A stretch of DNA of 64,000 nt from Candidatus Methanomassiliicoccus intestinalis Issoire-Mx1 (GCF_000404225.1 NC_021353.1:744001-808000); one strand, 5' to 3'; shown: positions 27,274 through 36,670, counted from the first letter of the stretch. A program made the numbers and translations. Notes: a model not told the origin generated them from the letters alone.

Positions 27274-27645
27274 ATGAAGGCTACTAGCGGTCATCTCATT
27301 TTTGGGGACGGCGTAGATTACAAAGACTTAGAGCGCGTATTCCCAGAATTATTTACTACATTTTTAGAGGAAACAAACCAAGTCCCGGATGATAATGATA
27401 TTCTTCAGATGTTTCTATATGCGAATATGCAAGAAATAGCTAGAAATGAAAAGCCTGAAGGATATAACAGAAAAGGACGCATGAGGTTAATCTTCCCTAT
27501 CGGCAAAAAAGAATTCTACATAAAATCCTACACATCCAATGTGGAAACTGTACGCTTAACAGAAAAGCTCAGTAAACTGCTGCTCCGCGAAGGCATCCAG
27601 CACACAGTCGAATGGGATCAGCTCATCACAAAATCTAAAAAATGA
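27274..27645 (+). CDS. Conserved-looking hypothetical protein
   Basis: This 123-residue, probably cytosolic protein has mixed alpha/beta composition. The N-terminal half is acidic (LERVFPELFTTFLEETNQ) and the C-terminal half basic, including RKGRMRLIFPIGKKEFYIK. A TATA-like element (TTAAATATAC) about 30 nt upstream and a clean terminator support a real single gene. I recognise no family. Confidence 0.65.
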   Translation: MKATSGHLIFGDGVDYKDLERVFPELFTTFLEETNQVPDDNDILQMFLYANMQEIARNEKPEGYNRKGRMRLIFPIGKKEFYIKSYTSNVETVRLTEKLSKLLLREGIQHTVEWDQLITKSKK

Positions 27646-27649
27646 AATC

Positions 27650-27673
27650 CTGAGCGTTTTTACGCTCAGTTTT
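27650..27673 (+). terminator. Terminator after the 27274 gene
   Basis: CTGAGCGT (27650-27657) and ACGCTCAG (27662-27669) form a perfect 8-bp stem with a TTTT loop, followed by four T. Confidence 0.7.
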
Positions 27674-27689
27674 CGTATTGTTTTAAGGT

Positions 27690-27914
27690 TTAATTGCGCA
27701 GTCCGTATGATCCGCCTAGCATTGATCCAAGTGTGATCAGTGCAGCTGCTATGATGATATATCCATCATAAAGGTCTTTTGCTCCAGTACCCATCAATAG
27801 ATCTGCAGAAAAGTCCACAATGAACAACGTGATTATGAAATAAATCACGCTCAATATGATCATTATGACTGTTCCCACAATCATACCAACTAAGGCTTTC
27901 AATGTTCCTTCCAT
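27690..27914 (-). CDS. Small two- or three-helix membrane protein
   Basis: This 74-residue protein is almost wholly hydrophobic: a helix at about residues 6-34, then SADLLMGTGAKDLYDG, then a glycine-rich helix ending GGSYGLRN. A strong AAGGAGG ribosome site lies just before the ATG. The family is unknown. Its promoter has a perfect palindrome, so it is probably a regulated stress or envelope protein (inference). Confidence 0.65.
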   Translation of the reverse strand: MEGTLKALVGMIVGTVIMIILSVIYFIITLFIVDFSADLLMGTGAKDLYDGYIIIAAALITLGSMLGGSYGLRN

Positions 27915-27934
27915 GGTTTTTCCTCCTTAGGAGT

Positions 27935-27962
27935 GTTCATTAATGAACGTTCAAAATATATA
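27935..27962 (-). promoter_or_regulatory. Promoter with a 14-bp perfect palindrome
   Basis: GTTCATTAATGAAC (27935-27948) is a perfect palindrome and overlaps a second one, GAACGTTC (27945-27952). On the minus strand both lie between the TATA box (TTATATATT, about 27954-27962) and the ribosome site of the small membrane protein. Confidence 0.55.
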
Positions 27963-28244
27963 ATGTTGTCTTAATGCAAAAGAAAATAAGCATTTTTAGG
28001 GGGTACATGAGGTATCAAATAATACTATTTACACTAATTTTTTTACGATTTTCATAGTTTCTGTGCATATCTCTTCATTTTTCATTGTTTTATTGTTGAT
28101 GTACTTTTTGAATGAGATTATTTGTTAATGATCTATCAGACATATACGGTTCCTATTAAATGACTGATATCAGGGTTATGTATTTTTTTAGTTAATTAAG
28201 TACTATTTAGAATAATTAGCATTTTCACTGATCAGTGGTCTGAT
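27963..28244. other. Gene-free A/T-rich stretch
   Basis: No ORF with coding character is visible here. The only distinct element is the perfect 12-bp palindrome CACTGATCAGTG at 28226-28237, of unknown role. Confidence 0.5.
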
Positions 28245-28277
28245 AAAAAGGATATGGGCAGGCGTCAATGCGCCTGC
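28245..28277 (-). terminator. Terminator of the argGH unit
   Basis: GCAGGCG and CGCCTGC (28258-28277) form a 7-bp GC-rich stem with a 6-nt loop just after argH. A run of T follows on the minus strand (28245-28249). Confidence 0.7.
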
Positions 28278-28291
28278 AGATTATAATATTT

Positions 28292-29740
28292 TTATTTCTC
28301 TAATGCATCAAATGCCTGTTCGATGATATTCCGCTCCCCTATCAAAAATGCATTTTGGCGGTCTACTGCGGAATGACCGTTATCCAGTTGTACTGGGATT
28401 ATCTCTGGAGAAGTGCCTCCAAATGATTTTCGTCTGTTTACGCATTTCTCTAATGGAAGTATATCAAAGACATCTTCTTTAATCAGATCGCTGAAAGACT
28501 GCAGCTCTTTAAGGGTCAAATCTTCCAGTTTCTTGTTTTCATCTATGCAGTACCTGACGGCTCCGCCGACAACTTCATGTGCCTTTCTAAAAGGCATCCC
28601 TTTCACTACAAGATAATCGGCCAGGTCGGTTGCATTCATAAATCCTTCTGATGCTGCCGACAGCATTCTTTCTTTGTTAAAGCTGAGTGTAGCAATCATC
28701 GCACTGCACATTTTGATGCATGAAGTCAATCTGGTGTATGATGAAAACATAGCATCTTTGTCTTCTTGCAGATCTCTGTTATACGTAAGCGGGAGTCCTT
28801 TCATTGTAGTCAAAATGTTGACGAGATCCCCAATGGCTGCTCCTGTTCTGCCTCTTGTAAGTTCTGCAACATCTGAATTCTTTTTCTGAGGCATGATGCT
28901 GCTTCCTGTTGCATAGGCATCATCCATTTCAATAAATGCAAATTCTTGAGATGACCAGTATACAAGTTCTTCACAAATCGATGACAAGTGTACTGCACAG
29001 AGGGATGAATTAAAGAGAAACTCTGCAATGAAGTCTCTGTCTGATACTCCGTCCATTGAGTTATAGCAGGGGTTCTGAAATCCCAGCAGCGAGCTCGTAT
29101 ATTCTCTATCTATGTCATATGTAGTTCCGGCAAGTGCTGCTGATCCTAGAGGACACACATTTACTCTGCTGTATGATTCTATAAACCTTTCAATATCTCT
29201 TCTTATCCTTGAAAAATGAGCCATAAAGTGATGACCGATAGTTACGGGCTGGGCATGCTGTACATGTGTAAATCCCGGCACAATCACATCAATGTTATCT
29301 TTTGAAACTTCAAGAAGTGTTTTTTCAAATCCTATGAGCTCTTCAATTGTATCCAGAATGGCATCACGCATGAACATTCTTACATCAGTGACAACCTGAT
29401 CATTCCTGCTGCGGGCTGTATGAAGTCGAGCTCCGGCATCTTTTATGCGGTCGGTAAGAATAAACTCGATATTGGAGTGGATATCTTCAAGGCTATCCTG
29501 GATTGGAAGTGTTCCATCTTCAATCTGGAGCAGAATCTCTTTCAGCCCTTTTTGAATTTCCTTTCCATCTTCTTGAGAAATTATCCCCTGTGCGCTCAGC
29601 ATCTTGGCATGTGCAATCGAACCAAGGACATCATACCTGGCGAGCTTTACATCGGTGTGGAGAGAAGATGTGAATGCCAGTGTTGCATCAGTTGCACCTT
29701 CTTTGAACCTTCCAGACCATAGAACTTTTTTACTGTCCAT
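28292..29740 (-). CDS. argH: Argininosuccinate lyase
   Basis: This 482-residue enzyme cleaves argininosuccinate to arginine and fumarate, the last step of arginine synthesis. It belongs to the fumarase/aspartase superfamily. The catalytic signature GSSIMPQKKNSD lies near residue 280. TARSRNDQV and TGHHF-like (TIGHHFMAHF) segments are also intact. It lies 55 bases downstream of argG on the same strand. Confidence 0.97.
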   Translation of the reverse strand: MDSKKVLWSGRFKEGATDATLAFTSSLHTDVKLARYDVLGSIAHAKMLSAQGIISQEDGKEIQKGLKEILLQIEDGTLPIQDSLEDIHSNIEFILTDRIKDAGARLHTARSRNDQVVTDVRMFMRDAILDTIEELIGFEKTLLEVSKDNIDVIVPGFTHVQHAQPVTIGHHFMAHFSRIRRDIERFIESYSRVNVCPLGSAALAGTTYDIDREYTSSLLGFQNPCYNSMDGVSDRDFIAEFLFNSSLCAVHLSSICEELVYWSSQEFAFIEMDDAYATGSSIMPQKKNSDVAELTRGRTGAAIGDLVNILTTMKGLPLTYNRDLQEDKDAMFSSYTRLTSCIKMCSAMIATLSFNKERMLSAASEGFMNATDLADYLVVKGMPFRKAHEVVGGAVRYCIDENKKLEDLTLKELQSFSDLIKEDVFDILPLEKCVNRRKSFGGTSPEIIPVQLDNGHSAVDRQNAFLIGERNIIEQAFDALEK

Positions 29741-29781
29741 TACAAAACCACCCTTGAAAAAATTTAGAAAAGGTTTTGGTT

Positions 29782-29803
29782 AGAAGTGATTAAAATCACT
29801 TCT
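29782..29803 (-). terminator. Hairpin between argG and argH
   Basis: AGAAGTGATT and AATCACTTCT (29782-29803) form a perfect 10-bp inverted repeat with a 2-nt centre that overlaps the argG stop. T-rich sequence follows on the minus strand. It could terminate or reduce transcription into argH. Confidence 0.55.
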
Positions 29804-31085
29804 TTTTACTGGCAGATTTTTTCTTTGTGTTTGAAGACTGCACTGCTGGCTTTTTTGCCTTTTTGATGGAAGCTACGGTCTTCAGAGGGAGACCCCAGAC
29901 ATATATGAATCCTTCAGCAGATTTGTGGTTGAATTTGTCTCCCTGAGCATATGTAGCTAATCCCTCATCATACAGTGAGCATGGTGATGAACGGCCTACA
30001 ACCTCAGCGCTGCCACGGTAAAGTTTAACGCGAACTTTTCCAGTAACATTCTCCTGACTCTTATCTACGAAGGCGTCAATTGCTCCCTTGAGTGGAGAGA
30101 ACCACATTCCATCATAGCATAGTTCTGAGTAACGCTGCTCAACGCCCCTTTTGAATGAAAGCAGATCCCTTGTAAGAACCATGTTTTCCAGAGCGCGGTG
30201 AGCTTTAATCAGTACTATTGCGGCTGGGCATTCGTATGTTTCACGTGATTTAATACCAACCATACGGTCTTCAATATGGTCAATGCGGCCTACTCCATTT
30301 TGTCCGGCCACTTCATTAAGAATCTTAATTAATTCTACAGGAGCAGTCTTTTTCCCGTCAATTGAAACTGGTATTCCGCTCTCGAAACCTATCTCAACAT
30401 ATGTTGGTTTAGCAGGGGCCTTCTGGGGAGATACAGTCCACTCATGAGAATCTTCCGGAGGCTCTACCGAAGCATCTTCTAGTATTCCGCACTCGCAACT
30501 CCTTCCCCATAAGTTTTCGTCAGTGGAGTAAGGACATGCTTTCTTTACTGGTATCGGGACATTATGATCTTTAGCGTAGTCAATCTCTTCTTCACGGGTC
30601 ATCACCCATTCCCTCATGGGAGCGATGATTCCAATTTCAGGAGCCAGAGCCGCGATAGATACATCAAACCTTACCTGATCATTTCCTTTTGCTGTGCATC
30701 CGTGTGCTATGTATTTTGCTCCTTCTTTCTTAGCAATATCTACCAAAAGTTTAGCTATTAACGGCCTGGCTATGGCAGTTGATAATGGATAAACATCTTG
30801 ATACATGGCGTTTGCCTTAAGGGACGGCCAGACATAATCAGTTACAAATTCCTGTTTGGCATCAATGGCATAAGCTCCAACGGCGCCGATTGATTTTGCC
30901 CTTTCAATATTGGCTTTCATATCGCCAGGCTGTCCGACATCAATACAAACTGCAATTGTGTCTAGATTGTATTTTTCTTCCAGCCATTTGATTGCAACCG
31001 AGGTGTCTAAACCTCCGGAATATGCTAAAACGACTTTATCTTTGGATTTTTTTGCACTTTTATTCTTGGTAGAACTGGCCTGCAT
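29796..31085 (-). CDS. argG: Argininosuccinate synthase with basic tails
   Basis: This 429-residue enzyme condenses citrulline and aspartate with ATP. The PP-loop AYSGGLDTSVAIKWL begins near residue 22, followed by TIAVCIDVGQ and CTAKGNDQVRFD. Both ends carry lysine/serine-rich extensions not part of the family core: residues about 1-17 (SSTKNKSAKKSKDK) and the last 22 residues (KKAKKPAVQSSNTKKKSASK). It is the first gene of the leftward arginine unit. Confidence 0.96.
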   Translation of the reverse strand: MQASSTKNKSAKKSKDKVVLAYSGGLDTSVAIKWLEEKYNLDTIAVCIDVGQPGDMKANIERAKSIGAVGAYAIDAKQEFVTDYVWPSLKANAMYQDVYPLSTAIARPLIAKLLVDIAKKEGAKYIAHGCTAKGNDQVRFDVSIAALAPEIGIIAPMREWVMTREEEIDYAKDHNVPIPVKKACPYSTDENLWGRSCECGILEDASVEPPEDSHEWTVSPQKAPAKPTYVEIGFESGIPVSIDGKKTAPVELIKILNEVAGQNGVGRIDHIEDRMVGIKSRETYECPAAIVLIKAHRALENMVLTRDLLSFKRGVEQRYSELCYDGMWFSPLKGAIDAFVDKSQENVTGKVRVKLYRGSAEVVGRSSPCSLYDEGLATYAQGDKFNHKSAEGFIYVWGLPLKTVASIKKAKKPAVQSSNTKKKSASKKK

Positions 31086-31106
31086 AGGGGTATGATATCC
31101 GCACTG

Positions 31107-31260
31107 ATTATTATAGATTATTGATTAACTATTGAATGGTCCGGAATTCAATATTTTATCCATATTGAATGAATCTAGTCAGATATGTCTCAATTACTAC
31201 AGATTAGACCTCTTTGTCTCATTTGGGTCATCATGCTTAAGCCACGAACCTGTGTATAAG
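31107..31260. promoter_or_regulatory. Bidirectional control region of the arginine locus
   Basis: The 207-bp gap between argG and argC holds a leftward TATA (minus strand CTATAATAA, about 31107-31115) and a rightward TATA (GTGTATAAG, 31252-31260). Between them is a 9-bp perfect inverted repeat ATTCAATAT/ATATTGAAT (31146-31170, 7-nt spacer). A further ATTGAAT at 31131-31137 makes a second inverted pair with ATTCAAT at 31146-31152. Three half-sites so close together indicate a dimeric regulator acting on both units. Confidence 0.6.
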
Positions 31261-31292
31261 CCGCCTTCACATACTCAAGAGGCTATCAAAAA

Positions 31293-32312
31293 ATGATAAA
31301 AGCTGCAATTGTTGGAGGGTCGGGATACACAGGCAGCGAGCTAGCTCGTATTCTCTGCCGTCATCCAGACATATCGCTTGAAGCAATAACTTCTCGACAG
31401 AATTGCGGAATGAAGGTCTGCAATGTGCTGCCTTCTCTGAATGGATTTGTAGATTTATGCTTTGATTCCAATCTTAAAGAAAATGGAGACTATGATCTTG
31501 TATTTTGTGCAACTCCTCATGGAGCATCTATGGAGATCATACCATCTCTGATGGAGCGCGGCATAAAAGTAGTAGATCTGAGTGGAGATTACCGTCTTGG
31601 CGATCCGCAGCTTTATGAAAAATGGTATGGACGTGCACATGTAGACCTGCGCGGTCTTCATGATGCAGTATATGGTCTTCCTGAGCTGTTCCGCGAAGAA
31701 ATTAGGAAAGCATCATTGATCGCAAATCCAGGATGTTATCCTACATGCTCTTCATTATCTCTTGCACCTCTGCTGTCTGCAGGTCTGATAGATAATTACG
31801 TAATTATTGATGCGAAAAGCGGAACGTCCGGAGCAGGTCAGGAGCTGTCCAAGCTGACACATCATCCAGCCTGTGGGTCTTCAATAACTCCATATAAAGT
31901 TGGAAATCATCGGCACATTCCCGAGATCAAAATGGTTCTGAGCCGTGTTTACGGTAATGAAGTCAAGACTGTATTCACACCTCATCTCCTTCCGATTGTA
32001 CGGGGGATGTTTACCACTTCTTACGCTCAGCTCAAAGATAATGTTACAGAAGATGACGTCAAATCTGCATACGATAAGATGTATGGCGGCAGTAAGTTTG
32101 TGCGTGTGACAAATATGCCATCCATTCCATCTACAGTCGGATCTAACGTCTGTGAAACCGGTTTTGTAATCGCTCCAGAGAATACTGTTGTTGCAATGGG
32201 AGCGCTTGATAATTTAGTGAAGGGGGCCGCCGGACAAGCAATTCAGAATGCTAATCTCATGTTCGGCTTAAATGAATCAACTGGCCTTGACTTCCCAGGA
32301 TTGGGGGTATAA
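31293..32312 (+). CDS. argC: N-acetyl-gamma-glutamyl-phosphate reductase
   Basis: This 339-residue NADPH-dependent enzyme reduces acetylglutamyl phosphate to the semialdehyde. It has GGSGYTGSELARIL for the Rossmann phosphate loop, the catalytic cysteine in IANPGCYPTCS near residue 149, and the HRHIPEI segment. It opens the rightward argCJBD operon, and the next gene starts 2 bases after its stop. Confidence 0.97.
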   Translation: MIKAAIVGGSGYTGSELARILCRHPDISLEAITSRQNCGMKVCNVLPSLNGFVDLCFDSNLKENGDYDLVFCATPHGASMEIIPSLMERGIKVVDLSGDYRLGDPQLYEKWYGRAHVDLRGLHDAVYGLPELFREEIRKASLIANPGCYPTCSSLSLAPLLSAGLIDNYVIIDAKSGTSGAGQELSKLTHHPACGSSITPYKVGNHRHIPEIKMVLSRVYGNEVKTVFTPHLLPIVRGMFTTSYAQLKDNVTEDDVKSAYDKMYGGSKFVRVTNMPSIPSTVGSNVCETGFVIAPENTVVAMGALDNLVKGAAGQAIQNANLMFGLNESTGLDFPGLGV

Positions 32313-32314
32313 AT

Positions 32315-33541
32315 ATGGAAATTATAGATGGAGGAGTATCAACTCCCAAAGGCTTCAGTACCTATGGAATACATTGCGGCATCAAGAAAAAACGCTTAGA
32401 CCTTGCGATGATCTCTTCAGATCGTCCTGCATGGGCTGTAGGAGCATACACACAGAATAAAATGCGTGCCCCACCCGTTGAACTTATGGTCAAGCGCTCT
32501 TCACCAAAGCTCCAGGCTGTTGTCATGAACAGCGGGAATGCAAATGCAATCACTGGAGAACAGGGTATGAAAGATGCACAGGCAATGATTGATGCAACCG
32601 CAGAATGTCTTGGAATAGACAGCGATCTTGTCGGAGTAGCATCCACCGGGGTAATATCTCATTATATGCCGATGGACAAGATCATTCCTGGAATCAAAGA
32701 AATTTCAGAGAAACTGGGAACAGGCCGTGAACAGGATCATTTGGCTGCTGAAGCGATCCTTACCACTGATAAAACTATCAAAGAAGCCGCATGCAGGATT
32801 ACACTCAAAGATGGTACAGTAATTACCATTGCCGGTATGGCAAAAGGCTCTGGTATGATCTCCCCTTCAATGAAAGCGCTTCATGCCACTACATTAAGTT
32901 TCATAACAACCGATGCCGTCCTTACAAAAGTTCCTACTTATAAGTGGCAGGAATGCATCAATAAGAGTTTCAATATGATCAATGTAGATGGAGATCAGAG
33001 TACCAACGACACTTCAATAATGCTTGCCAATGGTGCTGCAGGCGGAAAACCTGTTGATGATAATCATGAGTTCTGGGAAGGTGTTCTTTATGTCCTTAAA
33101 TCACTGGCCAAACAGGTGGTAATGGATGGGGAAGGAGCCACAAAGCTCATTGAGCTAAAGGTAAGCGGTGCTAAAACTGACAAGGAGGCCCGCACTACAG
33201 GACGTTGGATCATTTCATCTGCATTGGTGAAAACTGCAGTTTTTGGTGCAGACCCCAATTTCGGGCGTATTTTGGCAGCACTGGGTAATTCCGGCAGTGA
33301 ATTTGACCTTACAAAAATAAAGCTCTGCATTGGAGATGGCAATGAAATTGCAGTTCTCTTTGAAAACGGTATGCCGCAGCTTATCCCTGGAGGGGAGTCT
33401 GAGGCCAAAGCCCGTGAAATTCTAAAGCATTCCCGTATCGATGTCTATCTGGATCTAGGCATCGGGAACGGAAGTGCTGAAGCCTGGGGATGCGACCTCA
33501 CATATGAATATGTAAAAATCAACGCTGAGTACACAACATAA
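32315..33541 (+). CDS. argJ: Glutamate N-acetyltransferase ArgJ
   Basis: This 408-residue precursor self-cleaves into two chains. The cleavage region shows GMAKGSGMISPS followed by HATTLSFITTDA; the nucleophilic Thr lies in HATTL. It recycles the acetyl group from acetylornithine to glutamate, and some members also use acetyl-CoA. GNANAITGEQG marks the N-terminal half. A GGGGGT ribosome site lies inside the end of argC. Confidence 0.96.
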   Translation: MEIIDGGVSTPKGFSTYGIHCGIKKKRLDLAMISSDRPAWAVGAYTQNKMRAPPVELMVKRSSPKLQAVVMNSGNANAITGEQGMKDAQAMIDATAECLGIDSDLVGVASTGVISHYMPMDKIIPGIKEISEKLGTGREQDHLAAEAILTTDKTIKEAACRITLKDGTVITIAGMAKGSGMISPSMKALHATTLSFITTDAVLTKVPTYKWQECINKSFNMINVDGDQSTNDTSIMLANGAAGGKPVDDNHEFWEGVLYVLKSLAKQVVMDGEGATKLIELKVSGAKTDKEARTTGRWIISSALVKTAVFGADPNFGRILAALGNSGSEFDLTKIKLCIGDGNEIAVLFENGMPQLIPGGESEAKAREILKHSRIDVYLDLGIGNGSAEAWGCDLTYEYVKINAEYTT

Positions 33542-33551
33542 GGTGCATTCA

Positions 33552-34346
33552 ATGAATCGTCGCATACTTCTTAAATTTGGAGGGAACGCCCTGTCCGACA
33601 AAGACGATATGAATCGATTTGCTCAGGACGTCTGTACCATCTCCAATGCTGGTTTTACTCCAGTTATAGTGCATGGCGGAGGTCCGGAAATCAGTGCAGA
33701 AATGGAAAGGCGCGGAATGAAAGCCTTGAAAGTAGCTGGATTGAGAATAACCGACATCGACGCCCTTCATGTTGCTGAGGAAGTATTGAAATCTTTGAAC
33801 TCAGAAATAGTGCAGGTGTTTCAAAAGGCAGGCTGCAGCGTTCAAGGAATGTCTGCTGAAGGTATAATCACAGCTTCAAAAAAACCTCCTGTGCTATCTG
33901 ATGGTAAAGAAGTAGATTTAGGGTATGTAGGCGATGTCGCATCTGTAAATCCTCAGAGCATAGATTCTGTTCTGATGTCTGGCAACATCCCTATAATCTA
34001 CCCAATCTGCTCAGATTCAAACGGATTGAAATTAAATGTCAATGCAGACACAGTCGCATCCGGCGTTGCAAAAGCCGCAGGTGCTTCAGAAATGGTTCTT
34101 GTTACGGATGTGCCGGGGATTCTGAATGATGGAAAGAGAATCCCGTCTCTGACCTTGGCGGATGTCGATAATCTGATACATTCCAAGGTAATCACCGGTG
34201 GAATGCTTCCGAAAGTGGAAGCATGCCGTGCGGCACTGCTGAATGGAGCTAATACTGTATATATGCTGAACGGAAAGGAGCCGCACTCATTAGCCAGGCG
34301 TCTTATCAACGGTGAAGACTGCGGTACGTCAATAATGGTCGAATAA
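33552..34346 (+). CDS. argB: Acetylglutamate kinase
   Basis: This 264-residue amino-acid kinase phosphorylates N-acetylglutamate. It shows LLKFGGNALSD, VHGGGPEISAEMERRG and NVNADTVASGVAKA. The ATG at 33552 is chosen over a GTG at 33543 because an AGGTG ribosome site (33541-33545) is spaced correctly for it and would overlap the GTG. Confidence 0.96.
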   Translation: MNRRILLKFGGNALSDKDDMNRFAQDVCTISNAGFTPVIVHGGGPEISAEMERRGMKALKVAGLRITDIDALHVAEEVLKSLNSEIVQVFQKAGCSVQGMSAEGIITASKKPPVLSDGKEVDLGYVGDVASVNPQSIDSVLMSGNIPIIYPICSDSNGLKLNVNADTVASGVAKAAGASEMVLVTDVPGILNDGKRIPSLTLADVDNLIHSKVITGGMLPKVEACRAALLNGANTVYMLNGKEPHSLARRLINGEDCGTSIMVE

Positions 34347-34348
34347 TT

Positions 34349-35503
34349 ATGAATACAGATGAAGTAAAATCATTGGACTCAAAATATCTTTTTCAGAATT
34401 ATGGCCGCCAAAACCTATGTTTTGAGCGTGGAGAAGCAGAATTCCTTTATGATCTGGATGGTAAGAAATACATCGATCTTGTAGCAGGGATAGCTGTAAA
34501 TGCGTTAGGCTATGCTCATCCAGATTTAGTAAATGCAATCTGTGAGCAGTCTCGCAAGCTGATGCATGTTTCAAATCTTTATCTTGTGAAGGAGCAGGCC
34601 CTGGCCGCAGAAGCTTTAGCTTCGGTTTGTCCCGATCCCATCAGCAAGACACTTTTCGTCAACAGCGGGGCGGAAGCAAACGAGGCTGCGCTTAAGCTTG
34701 CCGTAAAGCACACAAACCGCTCTCGCATCGTAACAGCAAAGAATTCATTTCACGGTCGGACCGCTGCATCACTTTCTGCAACTGGCCAGCCGAAGTATCA
34801 AAATGGATTTACGCCCCTTCTTTCGCATGCCTTTGAGTATATTGAATATGGAAATGTGGAAGAACTTAAGAAAACTGTAAACTCTGAAACTGCAGCTGTG
34901 CTCATGGAGCCTATTCAGGGAGAAGGCGGAGTAATACCGGCAGGAAAAGAGTTTTTCAAGGCAGCGCGTGACATTTGTGATGATTATGGCGCTTTGTTTA
35001 TTGTAGACGAGGTGCAGACTGGTATGGGCCGCACAGGCAAATGGTTTGGATTTGAAAACTACGATGTAGTGCCAGATATATTTACGCTGGCTAAAGCTCT
35101 CGGCGGAGGTTTCCCAATAGGTGCATGCGTTACATCTCCAGAAATTGCTGAGACTCTGAAACCGGGAATGCATGGTACTACCTTTGGAGGAAATCCCATG
35201 GGCTGCACGCTTGTCAAAACAGTTATTGACGTCATGAAACGCGACAAGCTGGTAGAGCGCTCATCAGATGCTGGATCAAAATGGATGGCAGATTTGAAAA
35301 AAGCCTCCTCTTCAGAGGTGCGTGGGTTCGGCATGATGCTGGGTATGGTTATAGAAGACGGCCGCGGTCTGCAGGCTGCTGCGCTGGAACGAAATATCCT
35401 CGTCAACGTATGCGGCGGCGGAGTAGTGCGTTTAATTCCTCCACTGATAACTTCTGATGAATCCCTTTCTTCATTTACTAAGGTGGTTGAAGATTTCTTC
35501 TAA
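34349..35503 (+). CDS. argD: Acetylornithine aminotransferase
   Basis: This 384-residue class III aminotransferase has NSGAEANEAALKLA, IVDEVQTGMGRTGK and the PLP lysine in LAKALGGGFPIGA near residue 245. It follows argB by 2 bases and closes the argCJBD operon. Ornithine carbamoyltransferase and carbamoyl-phosphate synthase are not in the window. Confidence 0.96.
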   Translation: MNTDEVKSLDSKYLFQNYGRQNLCFERGEAEFLYDLDGKKYIDLVAGIAVNALGYAHPDLVNAICEQSRKLMHVSNLYLVKEQALAAEALASVCPDPISKTLFVNSGAEANEAALKLAVKHTNRSRIVTAKNSFHGRTAASLSATGQPKYQNGFTPLLSHAFEYIEYGNVEELKKTVNSETAAVLMEPIQGEGGVIPAGKEFFKAARDICDDYGALFIVDEVQTGMGRTGKWFGFENYDVVPDIFTLAKALGGGFPIGACVTSPEIAETLKPGMHGTTFGGNPMGCTLVKTVIDVMKRDKLVERSSDAGSKWMADLKKASSSEVRGFGMMLGMVIEDGRGLQAAALERNILVNVCGGGVVRLIPPLITSDESLSSFTKVVEDFF

Positions 35504-35542
35504 TCACCAAACTTCTTTTTAATCAGATTAATATTAAGGTCT

Positions 35543-36196
35543 GTGTCTAAAATAAGTGACCTTCTGCAGTACATCCCGGTAGGCGAGCGTCTGGGTGAGC
35601 TGTTTTACGCTAACTGGATGGTTGTAGTATCAATAGGTCTCTTAGTAGAGATGGAAGCTTCTATGTTATCCATAGTGGCGGTAACGATCGTTGCATTTTC
35701 AGTAAATGTCGTCTGGGGGATTATTGACGGAGTTACTGTGATGTACGGCATGGTTATAGGCAGAATTCAGCGCAACGATGTGATTAAGCGTCTTCATGAA
35801 GGAGATGCATCTGCCAGAGCTGATGCAAAATCGTATTTGGAAGATACAATCGTTGATTCTCTTGATGAAGATGACATGGACATAGTTATTGATTTAATAT
35901 CAAAGAGTAAACAAGTAGAAGACTGCGGATCCAGACCTTTAAAGTCTGATATTGGATATGCACTTGGAATAATATTTTTGGATTCAGTCATGGTTATTCC
36001 TCTCCTACTTCCTCTTTATTTAATGCCTGATTATCATAATGCTGTTTACACTTCTCACATGATTTCCGTGGTGATCTTTACAATTATAGGAGCAGCATAT
36101 GCAAAGAGGTTGAACAGAAACATCTGGAAGACCGCTGTCATATTTGCAATCATGGGAACAATCTTGGCTACACTCGTATATCAGTCAGGATGGTGA
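35543..36196 (+). CDS. VIT1/CCC1-like membrane protein
   Basis: This 217-residue protein starts at GTG. Hydrophobic pairs flank an acidic cytosolic loop (ADAKSYLEDTIVDSLDEDDMD) of about 60 residues, the layout of the VIT1/CCC1 iron/manganese transporter family, with five helices (two before the loop, three after). The usual metal-binding glutamate pattern is only partly visible. It lies 39 bases after argD but is unrelated to arginine. Its function in metal transport is likely rather than certain. Confidence 0.65.
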   Translation: MSKISDLLQYIPVGERLGELFYANWMVVVSIGLLVEMEASMLSIVAVTIVAFSVNVVWGIIDGVTVMYGMVIGRIQRNDVIKRLHEGDASARADAKSYLEDTIVDSLDEDDMDIVIDLISKSKQVEDCGSRPLKSDIGYALGIIFLDSVMVIPLLLPLYLMPDYHNAVYTSHMISVVIFTIIGAAYAKRLNRNIWKTAVIFAIMGTILATLVYQSGW

Positions 36197-36253
36197 CACA
36201 GCCATTTCACTGGATATCCTTGTGGGCAGACTAGGAATTGTTAATATCAATAA

Positions 36254-36670
36254 ATGCAATGTTTAATCATGAGCCTGCATGAGTTCAGTATCTCTACGTC
36301 TTCGAAAGAGGAGCTGATTGACATTACTTCTCAGGTATCCGAAGCGGTGAAAAAAGACGGAATTGAAGAAGGCGTTTGTTTAGTTCACATACCACACACA
36401 ACAGCGGCTGTGACGATAAACGAAAATGCCGATCCTGATGTACAGCATGATCTTCTATTGGGTCTGGATGCTGCATTTCCGGACCGCAATGAATTCAGAC
36501 ACAGTGAGGGAAATTCATCAGCTCACTTAAAGTCAAGCTGCATAGGCTGTTCTCAGACGATTATAATCTCTAAAGGCAGGCTGCTTTTAGGCACATGGCA
36601 GGGACTATACTTTTGTGAATTCGATGGTCCTAGACGAAGGAAATATTTTGTGAAAACTATGAAAGACTGA
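36254..36670 (+). CDS. YjbQ-family (UPF0047) protein
   Basis: This 138-residue protein has the full family signature: HIPHTTAAVTINENADPDV and then GNSSAHLKSSCIG, LLLGTWQG and FCEFDGPR. The family has weak thiamine-phosphate synthase activity, and its physiological role is not settled. A methionine at 36269 is an alternative start. Confidence 0.9.
   Translation: MQCLIMSLHEFSISTSSKEELIDITSQVSEAVKKDGIEEGVCLVHIPHTTAAVTINENADPDVQHDLLLGLDAAFPDRNEFRHSEGNSSAHLKSSCIGCSQTIIISKGRLLLGTWQGLYFCEFDGPRRRKYFVKTMKD

Noticed and set aside
31131..31170. Bacterial ARG box (ArgR site)
   Set aside because: The TGAAT half-sites are similar, but the spacing does not match the bacterial box and no ArgR gene is visible. 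Kept only as a generic operator.
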